11,782 bases of DNA from Planctomycetota bacterium (GTDB lineage Bacteria > Planctomycetota > Planctomycetia > Planctomycetales > Planctomycetaceae), in contig JAADHY010000223.1 in NCBI GenBank assembly GCA_013151585.1, forward strand, positions 1-11,782. The letters run 5' to 3'. This document shows positions 1-7,214 of the stretch, piece after piece; the stretch's first letter is position 1; each line of letters begins with the position of its first letter. A program made the translations under genes and the position numbers. The notes under the pieces were generated by a model. It saw only the letters and a list, made by a program, of their open reading frames with translations, made no database searches and was not told the origin of the DNA.

Positions 1-671
1 GCCGCCGCCGTGAGGACCCACAAGACCGGTGCGTCGGCGTCGACCGAGTCCAACAGCTCCTCGCGAAGCCGGCCGATGACCCAATCGGTGTTGCACACGG
101 CTTGATGCAACACCTCGGCATCCAACGACGCGGCAACCGCTTCTTCCGGCTGCTCGCGGCCGGTCAGCTCGGGCTGCCGGGGAGCCGGCAGACCGGAGAA
201 CGCGATCCACAGCAGTGCATGCTCGGGCCCGTCGGATACCAGCTCCCGCCACCGCCGAACGGCTCGTTCGACAACAGACTCGAGGTCTGTTTGGTGGGCG
301 TTCGACACCGCCCCGGGGAAAACGTCTTGCTCGCTGCCCAACTCGTCGAGGATCTGAAAGTCTTTTGCGCCGAGGGCAGCGATTCGGGACGTCCGCTGCC
401 GGACCAAACACGTCTTCACCCCGACTTCTCGCAGAAGCCGGATGACGCACTGCAGCCGCGTTTGGCTTTGTGCGGAGCGAGGAAAGACGTAGCAGCCGGT
501 CCACCAAGCATGCGTCTGTGCGTTGGGATCGAAGTTCTCACCGAAATGCTGGTCAAAGACGACGGATTCGGAGGCTAAGCGATCCCAATGCGGCGTGGGA
601 AGCTCCTGGTTCCCGTAGCAGCCCAACAGCGATGCGTTCAGCCGATCGAATGAAACCACGATCGCTTTCAT
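1..671 (-). CDS. Sulfatase-fold (alkaline phosphatase superfamily) protein, probably inactive; C-terminal part beyond left edge
   Basis: The 223 complete residues visible resemble the N-terminal half of an arylsulfatase. Residues 3-20 match the first strand and the D-D-L...LGCYG block, and residues 26-43 match the 'TPNLDRLAxEGVxF' block. The spacing from that block to the T-G that closes the active-site loop (residues 58-59) is the normal one, but the formylglycine Cys/Ser is Pro49 and the conserved Arg four residues later is Thr53. Only the first Asp of the N-terminal metal pair is kept (Asp9; the second is Arg10). The later S-D-H-G metal motif reads T-A-A, and the partial codon at the edge (GCN) is also Ala. 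The protein is therefore unlikely to be a working sulfatase. The ATG at 671 overlaps the stop of the upstream TIM-barrel gene as ATGA, so the two are probably translationally coupled. No signal peptide is visible, suggesting a cytoplasmic protein, unlike most secreted sulfatases. The fold is fairly sure, the role unknown. Confidence 0.8.
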   Translation of the reverse strand, partial: MKAIVVSFDRLNASLLGCYGNQELPTPHWDRLASESVVFDQHFGENFDPNAQTHAWWTGCYVFPRSAQSQTRLQCVIRLLREVGVKTCLVRQRTSRIAALGAKDFQILDELGSEQDVFPGAVSNAHQTDLESVVERAVRRWRELVSDGPEHALLWIAFSGLPAPRQPELTGREQPEEAVAASLDAEVLHQAVCNTDWVIGRLREELLDSVDADAPVLWVLTAA

Positions 672-1510
672 GCGGACGCCGGCTCCTCGAAGCATCCGAA
701 GCTGCGCAAGAAACGGGCGCTTTCGGTGGCGGCCTCGCGCGGTCCCATCAGCTCGGCGAAGGCTTGATGGACGGTGACATAGCCGTCGTAATCAATTGCC
801 TTCAGACCGTCGAATACTTGTTCAAAGTCGACACCGCCTTGTTCCCAGATCGGAATCAGCCGGAAGTGCAACGTGCCGCGGCACCATGTCTCCCACTCGA
901 CCGGTGCGTCCGGATCGATCACCAGATTCTGCACGTAAACGTTCATCAGGTATGGCTTGAACCGTTGGAGCGCTTCAATTCCGTACGGCTGATCGCACAA
1001 CATCAAGTTAGCCGGCTCGTAAATGAGGCCGAAATTCGGCCGGCCGATTTCTTCCAGGACCTCCAACGATCGATCGATCGTCTCAAAGAGCGTGGTAGTG
1101 TGGCACTGGTGGGCGAGCCGGATGCCGCGCTGGGCGGCATAGTCGGCGGCTTCGCGAGCCACGGGGATGTCGTCGTCCGTTTTCAAGCACACGCGGACCA
1201 AGTCGCAGCCAAGCGCCTCGGCCACGTCCAAAGTCGGACCGATGTTCCGCAGGCTGTTCGGGCCAGCGTCGTTGTTCAGCGGCACGTCAAAGTCGGCCGT
1301 AACCATCGAAACGCACAGTCCGGCCGACTCGACCTGCTCGCGCATCCTTCGAAGTTCCTCCAGCGGCGTCTGCACACCACCCGCGCTAGCTCGCATGCAG
1401 ATTGCGTGATAGCCCAGCTCGGCCGCCAGTTGCACAAAGTCGCCGAAGGGAATGTTGAGTTTGGTTTTGCACGGTGCCTCGGCGATGCGTACGGAAAGGG
1501 AGAGTTTCAT
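668..1510 (-). CDS. Sugar phosphate isomerase/epimerase-like TIM-barrel protein (AP_endonuc_2 / xylose isomerase-like)
   Basis: This 280-residue protein has the length and strand-helix rhythm of the xylose isomerase-like TIM-barrel family, which covers sugar epimerases, hydroxypyruvate isomerase and inosose dehydratase-like enzymes. Visible blocks are L-A-H-Q-C-H-T (residues 132-138), I-Y-E-P-A-N-L (163-169), V-Y-V-Q-N-L (191-196) and the C-terminal Y-V-T-V-H-Q-A (244-250). Glu165, His134, His137 and His248 are the likely metal or substrate ligands. In tagatose/psicose 3-epimerase-type members the first and last of these positions are usually Glu. No signal peptide is seen, so it should act in the cytoplasm on a small sugar or polyol, identity unknown. 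It is the first gene of a unit with the sulfatase-fold gene, its TGA stop lying inside that gene's start region. The ATG at 1510 opens directly on strand 1 of the barrel. No clear Shine-Dalgarno is visible. Confidence 0.88.
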   Translation of the reverse strand: MKLSLSVRIAEAPCKTKLNIPFGDFVQLAAELGYHAICMRASAGGVQTPLEELRRMREQVESAGLCVSMVTADFDVPLNNDAGPNSLRNIGPTLDVAEALGCDLVRVCLKTDDDIPVAREAADYAAQRGIRLAHQCHTTTLFETIDRSLEVLEEIGRPNFGLIYEPANLMLCDQPYGIEALQRFKPYLMNVYVQNLVIDPDAPVEWETWCRGTLHFRLIPIWEQGGVDFEQVFDGLKAIDYDGYVTVHQAFAELMGPREAATESARFLRSFGCFEEPASA

Positions 1511-1750
1511 AGCTGTCTGTCCACAAAAGGGAATCCTACCAGCAGGACGTCAATCCCAGTCGACCCCAACGGTGCGATTAGCATACCGCATGCGTGTCCG
1601 TTTCAGAAGCGAGACAGGGCGGCCACCGGGCTGGTCCGCGAGAGCAGAGCGACAGCGTCGAGACGGCGCAGAACGTTTCCGCCCATGCCGATTCTTGTCC
1701 GTGCCAATTTCTGCCAACGGCCGCCTCGGTCCGGTCGGTCGCTGCCCGAG

Positions 1751-3238
1751 CTATTCGGATTCGGGCTTCGCTGGTTGGAGCGACGGCCGTTGGCCTCGTC
1801 TCCAACCACGATCGGTCTCGCTGCCGGGAATGGCCGACCAGACGCGGATTTGAAACGTGCTGGCGGCTCCGCCGAGAGCGCCAGGCAACCTTTGCGCGGC
1901 CGGCTTCGCCGGCAGCGGCGCGACTCGGTTCACGTCGAGCGAGGAGACGTACCACTCGGCGTAAGTCCCTGCATCGGTGATCGCCATGACGTAGAACGAC
2001 ATCGGCCGAATTGTCGAAAGATTCCGCAGTTGCCCCTGGGCTTGCACGATGCCATCCCGCGCGACGCCGATCATGCGGACCTTGGCCAAATCGGACTGGA
2101 CCAGCAAAACGCCCGGCTCGTTCCGGCTCTGCGTTCGGACTCGCTGCCGCCTCAGTCCGGCAGCCAAAGCGCGACGGAATTCGGCCTGCAGCTCTTCTAC
2201 CGTCAGACCGATCGCCCCCTCGAAGTCCGACAGTCGCTGTTCGGGCGTATCTTCCTGCAGCGGCTTCTTGGCGGAAAGCAACCGAACGTATTTGGCGTAT
2301 CGGCGCCGATATCGAGTCGCCAATAGCCAATGTAGGCCCCAAGCTTGAGCGTAAGCATCGGCCGCTGTCTGCTGATCACGAAACAGATCGTCGTTGCTGA
2401 GGAGGTCTTTCCAGGTGAAGGAGGCTCCTTCCAAAGCGCGGCGCGCCTGACGCACGTTGATTCGGGCCGGCGAGGTCGTAATCTTTTCCCCGTTCCCCTC
2501 GAACCCCGTGGCCAGTCCTTCATTGAACCACGCGGGAATCGGTGCGACGCGCTGGAAAATGCCTCTGTTATAGACCTGCTGATGGATCGCTTCATGCAGT
2601 GGGGTATCGAAAGTCACGCACTCACTCAGGCGAATGGCCAGGCGGTTGGTCGTGATCGAATAGAACCCGGCCATGTGAGCCGCGGAAAGCCCTTGGCCTC
2701 GTGTGGTGCGTTTCGTGTAATCGCAGAACCGGTCCCCCGTTTCGAAGATCAGCAGCACCATCGGAAACTGCGGCTCGGTCAAAGGAAGTCGGAGGGATTT
2801 CGCGAATCGCCCAAACACACTCTGCACGTTCCTTAGGAAACGAGCCGCTCGTTTCAGGCTGGCTGCGACTCGCGGTTCCGATCCGGAAGGAAGCGGCGCC
2901 GCCAAAACCAACCCGATGACAAACGGCGGGTCCGCATAGCCCCGAAACGTCTCCCCACCAAATTCGTCTTGGAGTCGTTCCAACATGCTGGCGCAGTCGA
3001 TCGGCTCCGGCCCCGGACCTTTCTCGTGCTGCGTGACGGCCACGTCGGGAACCAGACGAATCTGTCCGTCATCGAGTTGGATGAGCAGGAGGTGCCGTCC
3101 CGATCCGACGACGCGTCCTTCCACTTCGACAGACTGCTTTTCCTCGTCGACGTATTTCAGGACATCGGCGCGAGCCAACAAGACGAAAGAAAAGCCCACT
3201 GCAACTGTTACGCCGAGGGGAGCCGCGACGGCGCGCAT
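1751..3238 (-). CDS. Secreted DUF1570-type putative zinc metallopeptidase
   Basis: The 495-residue protein starts at the ATG at 3238, which gives a good signal peptide: a short basic start (M-R), a hydrophobic core to about residue 21 and a likely cleavage after A-R-A at residue 24. A longer frame is open to an ATG at 3466, but the extra 76 residues are Arg/Pro-rich, cross two GC-rich hairpins and would bury the signal peptide. The core carries H-E-A-I-H at residues 215-219, followed by P-A-W-F-N-E-G-L-A with Glu240. This is the two-His plus downstream-Glu layout of gluzincin peptidases and of the DUF1570 family, whose activity is, as far as I know, unproven. The last 110 residues are a separate region ending in a basic, low-complexity tail. 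It should act outside the cytoplasmic membrane. It stands 240 bp upstream of the TIM-barrel gene on the same strand, probably as a separate transcript. Confidence 0.85.
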   Translation of the reverse strand: MRAVAAPLGVTVAVGFSFVLLARADVLKYVDEEKQSVEVEGRVVGSGRHLLLIQLDDGQIRLVPDVAVTQHEKGPGPEPIDCASMLERLQDEFGGETFRGYADPPFVIGLVLAAPLPSGSEPRVAASLKRAARFLRNVQSVFGRFAKSLRLPLTEPQFPMVLLIFETGDRFCDYTKRTTRGQGLSAAHMAGFYSITTNRLAIRLSECVTFDTPLHEAIHQQVYNRGIFQRVAPIPAWFNEGLATGFEGNGEKITTSPARINVRQARRALEGASFTWKDLLSNDDLFRDQQTAADAYAQAWGLHWLLATRYRRRYAKYVRLLSAKKPLQEDTPEQRLSDFEGAIGLTVEELQAEFRRALAAGLRRQRVRTQSRNEPGVLLVQSDLAKVRMIGVARDGIVQAQGQLRNLSTIRPMSFYVMAITDAGTYAEWYVSSLDVNRVAPLPAKPAAQRLPGALGGAASTFQIRVWSAIPGSETDRGWRRGQRPSLQPAKPESE

Positions 3239-3324
3239 TATTCGTCCCGCGGCACGACTTACGCCTCCCAATCGGATCGCAAAGTTTTCGCCAAGCCGTA
3301 ACGCCGGGATGACCCAGCTCGGGC

Positions 3325-3360
3325 GGGGCCTTGCGGGCCCCGGCGGACGTTGGGCGTCCG
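3325..3360. repeat. Two adjacent GC-rich hairpins upstream of the DUF1570 gene
   Basis: Two perfect 6-bp inverted repeats lie back to back. GGGGCC at 3325-3330 pairs with GGCCCC at 3336-3341 around a 5-nt loop. CGGACG at 3344-3349 pairs with CGTCCG at 3355-3360 around a 5-nt loop. They lie about 90-120 bp upstream of the start chosen for the DUF1570 gene. Neither is followed by a T run on either strand, so they are not ordinary intrinsic terminators. They may belong to a 5' untranslated leader. Confidence 0.5.
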
Positions 3361-3684
3361 ACGATTGAAGCAGGGCGGGGCGTCGGCGCTCTTGTTTCGT
3401 CGGGACACCGTCACGCCGCTCGCAGCGGCTGCCTGCCGCGCAACTGCAATTGAACAAGATCTTCACGGAACAAGCCTACAAAAGGGTGCAAGGAGCAACC
3501 GGAAGTTCGCCTTCCCCTTGGCGGGGGCCCGCAAGAGGCGGAACGGTTTCAACACCTTCATCGCCTTTATCGATCGGAAGGATTTTATCGACCGCAGGCC
3601 GCTCTAGTCGTCAAAGAGGCCCCGAACCTGTACTACTCATTAACCATGACCGTTCGCGGGCCAAAAACGCCGCGCCGCCCCGTG

Positions 3685-3705
3685 GCTGATGCTGCCAGCA
3701 TCGGT
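3685..3705. repeat. Imperfect palindrome around GATGCTGCCAGCATC
   Basis: GATGCT at 3688-3693 and AGCATC at 3697-3702 form a 6-bp perfect stem around the loop GCC. As RNA, the stem extends outwards to 9 bp through G-U, C-G and G-U pairs. It lies in the gene-free region, away from any gene end, so a terminator role is unlikely. An interspersed repeat or a structured-RNA piece are both possible. Confidence 0.45.
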
Positions 3706-4218
3706 GACGCAGTCCCGTGTGGCCCATCCCGCGACCATCGGCACGCCGGAGAACAGTCGGGACAAGCTCGACAAGACTTGGCAGCTTCCGCCGCTGCGAC
3801 GCTCCCTTGCTGCCAATCGGTGGGGGATTCTGCATCCCGTGAACGGTTATCACAAATCGTAGCACAGAATTGTAGCGGAATCTGGCAAAGTTCGGCCGCC
3901 CACCGTCGTTTTCGTGGGAACTCGCGCAGCCGCGCCGTTCAGGCCCCGGGGCACATTGGGCCCGACTGAGGTCAACCCCCGTCGCTCCGCGTTTAAAACG
4001 GTTTCAGTTGCCTGCCGTGCTCGGGTCGGCCGTCGCGAAACACCCTCGGTTGGCTGTGTTGGTACGGATCGAGCAAGCAAGGACGCGGGCTTTTCGAGGC
4101 TTTTGGTCAGTCCGACGCGGGGCCGGGGAGCAAGCTCAACTGTCCAGGCTTTGGCGAGAATCCCGACTCAAATCACGGCGATCGTGGCGACGAACTCGCC
4201 CAGGAGAATCGCTGCCTT

Positions 4219-4241
4219 TTGTGGTGGCTGGTGTGCCACAA
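4219..4241. repeat. Inverted repeat TTGTGG / CCACAA
   Basis: TTGTGG at 4219-4224 and CCACAA at 4236-4241 are perfect 6-bp complements around an 11-nt spacer. A TATAAA-like stretch follows a few bases later (about 4247-4252). The arrangement could be a protein-binding site next to a promoter, but no gene starts close downstream, so this is weak. Confidence 0.3.
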
Positions 4242-4690
4242 GGTTGTATAAAGCAACGGGTTATGATGTGTTTTGGCCTGCTGCGAGAGAAGCAGTCCGC
4301 TTGCCTCGAGCGAAGGGAACGGAATGAGCCGGTGAGGTCATCCCGAGCCGAACTCATCGCGGAGCCGGTTGCCGGTCCCACCGCCCGCCTGCTGTTTCTA
4401 CTCTTCCAAGCAAGCGCCAACACCATTGCACCAGCGAACGTAATGTTCGGTAAATGCGAGAAGACGGCCGCTCGACGGGGCGGCGGACTTGAAAGCGGTT
4501 GCGTTTTCGTGTTGAATTTTTTGGACTCCCCCAGCGGGGCACGGGATAGTTTCGAATCGGTGTGCAGAGAGAGCCAGAGAGCCTGGGGCGATCGGAAACG
4601 GTGTGCCGGTCCGCACGCTGACTAGCGGACTCCACCGAACGAAGAGGGCCATCCTGACACAATCCTTCGACCGATCCTTCCAACGGGCTC

Positions 4691-4742
4691 TGGGTACCCA
4701 TTGCAATCTTTTTTCCGGATCACGAATTTTTCGTGCCACGAA
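4691..4742. promoter_or_regulatory. Cluster of palindromes, possible operator
   Basis: The 10-bp perfect palindrome TGGGTACCCA lies at 4691-4700. It is followed by CACGAA at 4721-4726, then TTCGTG at 4730-4735 (perfect 6-bp complement, 3-nt gap), then a second direct CACGAA at 4737-4742. Three copies of one half-site in 22 bp is the kind of pattern a dimeric regulator binds. The site is about 430 bp upstream of the NEW3-ABC operon start, which is far for a simple operator, so function is inferred only. Confidence 0.35.
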
Positions 4743-5158
4743 AGAAGATGCCACCACCATCGCTTACGGACCAGATCGGATGATGGGCCGACCGAGTCGG
4801 CACGGCTGTCCCGGATTGTTTCAAAGGTCGGTTCACGGTTCAGACGTTCTGCCTGTCGAGCCTGGACTGCCGCGCTGCGGACTGCTGAGTGCCTCGCGTT
4901 GGCCATTCGCGAGTGATTGGTTGAGCGATCCGAGCGGAGGCTAACCGCGTGTTCGCTCGCGACCGGACATTCTGCCGGGCTGCTTGCCATCCGGGGAAGA
5001 CGCTCCGGTCGTAAGTGGCTCGGGAAACAGCTTGGTTTTCAACGGCAGCCGACAGTCGCGCGGCAACAGCGACGCGACTTCGCCGAAAGGTGAGACGGGC
5101 GAGACGGGTCGCCTTGCTGTGTTTCCGCTTCGCAATTTACCGCTGGACTTCGAAGGTT

Positions 5159-5164
5159 AAGGAG
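5159..5164 (+). promoter_or_regulatory. Ribosome binding site of the NEW3-domain gene
   Basis: AAGGAG lies 10 nt before the ATG at 5175. It supports that start for the first gene of the operon. Confidence 0.75.
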
Positions 5165-5174
5165 CAACAGAACC

Positions 5175-6440
5175 ATGCATGCGATCACACGAATGCTTGC
5201 TTGGACCACCGTTTTGTTCGCTCTGGCCTCGTGGCCTTTACCCGCGTCGCGGGCGGCCGAGCCGTCGAAGGAGACGAAGCCGGAACGGGAAATCGTCGTC
5301 GCCTTCGAGTTCCCCCGGATGGAAAAAGAGCCCTCGTCCAGCATAAGTCTGGACCTGATCGTCAAGAACAACGGGCGGAAGGATGAGACCATTTTGCTGG
5401 AACTGGTGAAGTGCCCGGAAGGGTGCGTCGCCAAGATTGAGCAGTACGGCGATGTGATCGGCGGGGTGTTCGTGGCGTCGGGTGAGAAGAAGACGCTGAC
5501 CTTGAGCGTCAAATCCAAGAAGAAAGGCAGCAAAGAGGGCGAGGAAACGGAGGAGAAGAAAAGCGTGAAACTCGCGCCTGGCGAGTACAAATTCGTTGTG
5601 AAAGCGACGACGGAAGACGGCAAGTTGACGGATACGGCCGAAGCGACGCTCACGATCGGCAAGGCGGAAGAAGAGGAAGAGGAGGAAGAAGACCCAGTCG
5701 AAATCACCTGCTCGTACCCCAATTTGCGTGGCTCGAACGACAGTGATTTCCGATTCTCGATTGACATTCACAACAACACAGACAAGGAAGACATGGCCTC
5801 CTTGCGTGCCGAGGCCCCGCGGGGCTGGGAAGTGGCCTTCAAGCCGTCCTACGAGGACAAGTACATCGGATCGCTGAAGGTGGACTCGAACCTGAGCCGC
5901 TCGGTGGATGTGGAAGTCAAGCCGCCTCCGGGAGCCGAAGTTGGGAAGTACACGATCAAAGTTTTCGCCAAGCTTTCGAAAGAGGAGTTTGAAGCCAGCC
6001 GGGAACTTACGGTCGAGCTGACGGGAACCTACCGGATCCGGTGCCGGACGCTGAACGACGTCCTGTCGTTGACGGCTCGCGGCGGACAAGAAGCGACGAT
6101 TTCGATGTACGTCATCAACCGAGGCACGGCGCCGCAGACGAACATCACCTTCGACTCGTTCAAGCCGGAGAACTGGAAGGTCGAGTTCGAGCCGGAGACG
6201 ATCGACTTGATCAAGCCCGGCGACATGGAGCAGGTCGAGGTCAAGATCACGCCGAACGCCGACGCGATTGTCGGGGACTATTCGGTCGCGATCAACGTGA
6301 ACGGCGAGAAGGCCGAGGATGACCTGGAACTACGCGTCACCGTGAAGGCGTCGACGACGTGGGCGTGGGTCGGCGTTGGCATCATCGTCGGGGTGATCGT
6401 GCTTCTGAGCGTGATGTTCCGGGTCCTCGGACGACGATAA
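5175..6440 (+). CDS. NEW3/Ig-like domain protein, secreted and membrane-anchored, partner of an ABC-2 transporter
   Basis: The 421-residue protein has a signal peptide (hydrophobic core about 8-22, likely cleavage after S-R-A-A, about residue 28). Three beta-rich segments follow: about 38-162, 174-284 and 285-392. The second and third show NEW3-like features, with phrases such as P-R-G-W-E-V and P-E-N-W-K-V, a later P-G-D or P-P-G turn and V-G-x-Y ending. A C-terminal transmembrane helix (about 396-417) and a short basic tail put the domains outside the cytoplasmic membrane. The first segment carries a Lys/Glu-rich insert (113-131), and a run of acidic residues (165-173) separates segments one and two. 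NEW3 (COG1470-like) proteins are often encoded beside ABC-2 transporters. Here the ATPase gene starts 14 bp after the stop, so the protein is probably the extracytoplasmic partner of that transporter. Its ligand is unknown. Confidence 0.85.
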   Translation: MHAITRMLAWTTVLFALASWPLPASRAAEPSKETKPEREIVVAFEFPRMEKEPSSSISLDLIVKNNGRKDETILLELVKCPEGCVAKIEQYGDVIGGVFVASGEKKTLTLSVKSKKKGSKEGEETEEKKSVKLAPGEYKFVVKATTEDGKLTDTAEATLTIGKAEEEEEEEEDPVEITCSYPNLRGSNDSDFRFSIDIHNNTDKEDMASLRAEAPRGWEVAFKPSYEDKYIGSLKVDSNLSRSVDVEVKPPPGAEVGKYTIKVFAKLSKEEFEASRELTVELTGTYRIRCRTLNDVLSLTARGGQEATISMYVINRGTAPQTNITFDSFKPENWKVEFEPETIDLIKPGDMEQVEVKITPNADAIVGDYSVAINVNGEKAEDDLELRVTVKASTTWAWVGVGIIVGVIVLLSVMFRVLGRR

Positions 6441-6454
6441 GGAGGGCGGCGGGG

Positions 6455-7213
6455 ATGGCAACCACCGAAAGCGTCATCGAAACGGAAAACCTGACAAAAC
6501 GCTACGGGCGGTTCACCGCCGTGAGCCGCCTGAACCTCCGGGTCTTCCGGGGCGAAATCTTCGGCTTCTTGGGCCCAAACGGGGCCGGCAAGACGACGAC
6601 CATCTTGATGTTGCTCGGCTTGACCGAGCCGACCTACGGGCATGTGGCCGTTCTGGGGTTCAACCCGACCCGACGGCCGTTGGACGTCAAACGCCGGGTT
6701 GGGTGCTTGCCCGAAAACGTCGGCTACTACCGCGACCTGACCGGTCGGGAGAACTTGCGGTACGTCGCACGCCTGAACGGCCTGCCGGAGGACGAAGCCG
6801 AGGAGCGGATCAGTTCGGCGCTGGAGCGGGTGGGCCTCGCGGACGAAGGCGACAAGCTGGTCGGAGCCTACTCCCGCGGCATGCGGCAGCGTCTCGGCCT
6901 GGCCGAGCTCCTGGTGAAGAAACCGGAGATGATGATCCTGGATGAACCGACGCTCGGCCTGGACCCGAAAGGGATGGCGGAAGTTCTGCAGTTGATTCGG
7001 TCGCTGAGCAAGGAGCAGGGCACGACCGTGCTGCTGTGTTCTCATCATCTGCACCAAGTGCAAGAGGTGTGCGACCGAGTGGGGATCATGAACGAAGGCC
7101 ATCTGGTCGCTCAAGGCACGATCGAAGAACTGTCTCGGGAAGGGCTGAAGTCAGAGGAGGGCAAGCGGCTGAGCCTGGAAGAGATTTACATGCGGTATTT
7201 CCGGGAGGAATGA
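6455..7213 (+). CDS. ABC-2 type transporter ATP-binding protein
   Basis: The 252-residue ATPase is the nucleotide-binding subunit that powers the permease encoded next to it. It has a Walker A G-P-N-G-A-G-K-T (40-47), a C-L-P-E-N Q-loop region with Glu in place of Gln (84-88, a variant common in this NatA/DrrA-like group), a signature Y-S-R-G-M (139-143), a Walker B M-M-I-L-D-E-P (159-165), a D-loop G-L-D (168-170) and the switch histidine in S-H-H (196-198). The ATG at 6455 is preceded at 8 nt by a strong AAGGAGGG (6439-6446), which overlaps the stop of the NEW3 gene. The frame is open upstream to 6359, but that extension runs inside the NEW3 gene and is not needed by the domain. It acts at the inner face of the cytoplasmic membrane. 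All catalytic motifs look intact. Confidence 0.95.
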   Translation: MATTESVIETENLTKRYGRFTAVSRLNLRVFRGEIFGFLGPNGAGKTTTILMLLGLTEPTYGHVAVLGFNPTRRPLDVKRRVGCLPENVGYYRDLTGRENLRYVARLNGLPEDEAEERISSALERVGLADEGDKLVGAYSRGMRQRLGLAELLVKKPEMMILDEPTLGLDPKGMAEVLQLIRSLSKEQGTTVLLCSHHLHQVQEVCDRVGIMNEGHLVAQGTIEELSREGLKSEEGKRLSLEEIYMRYFREE

Positions 7214-7214
7214 G

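Larger units (their letters stand above)
3239..5174. other. Gene-free region of about 1.9 kb between divergent genes
   Basis: No open frame here gives a protein with recognisable motifs. The frames that exist are rich in Arg, Ser and Pro and overlap each other on both strands, as expected of GC-rich non-coding DNA. I saw no tRNA T-arm, no RNase P or tmRNA core motifs and no transposase remnants. The region holds several inverted repeats, listed separately. It must contain the promoter of the DUF1570 gene on its left and of the NEW3-ABC operon on its right, but I could not pick out a convincing -35/-10 pair for either. It could also hold an untranslated RNA, a decayed gene or an interspersed repeat. 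Confidence 0.6.

Noticed and set aside
1067..1080. CGAT-type run with three overlapping GATC sites
   Set aside because: It lies inside the TIM-barrel gene and simply encodes conserved Ile-Asp-Arg-type residues; there is no sign of a regulatory cluster.
470..2326. 618-codon open frame on the plus strand
   Set aside because: It lies antisense across three minus-strand genes with clear family motifs, has no recognisable domain itself, and is explained by high GC and codon bias of the opposite strand.
3239..3466. 76-residue N-terminal extension of the DUF1570 protein
   Set aside because: It is Arg/Pro-rich, crosses two hairpins and would place the signal peptide in the interior of the protein.
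4008..4625. 205-codon open frame in the gene-free region
   Set aside because: Arg/Ser-rich composition, no motif, no ribosome binding site and competing frames on both strands make it unlikely to be coding.
5238..6089. 283-codon open frame on the minus strand
   Set aside because: It is antisense to the NEW3-domain gene, Arg/Phe/Leu-rich and without domain structure.
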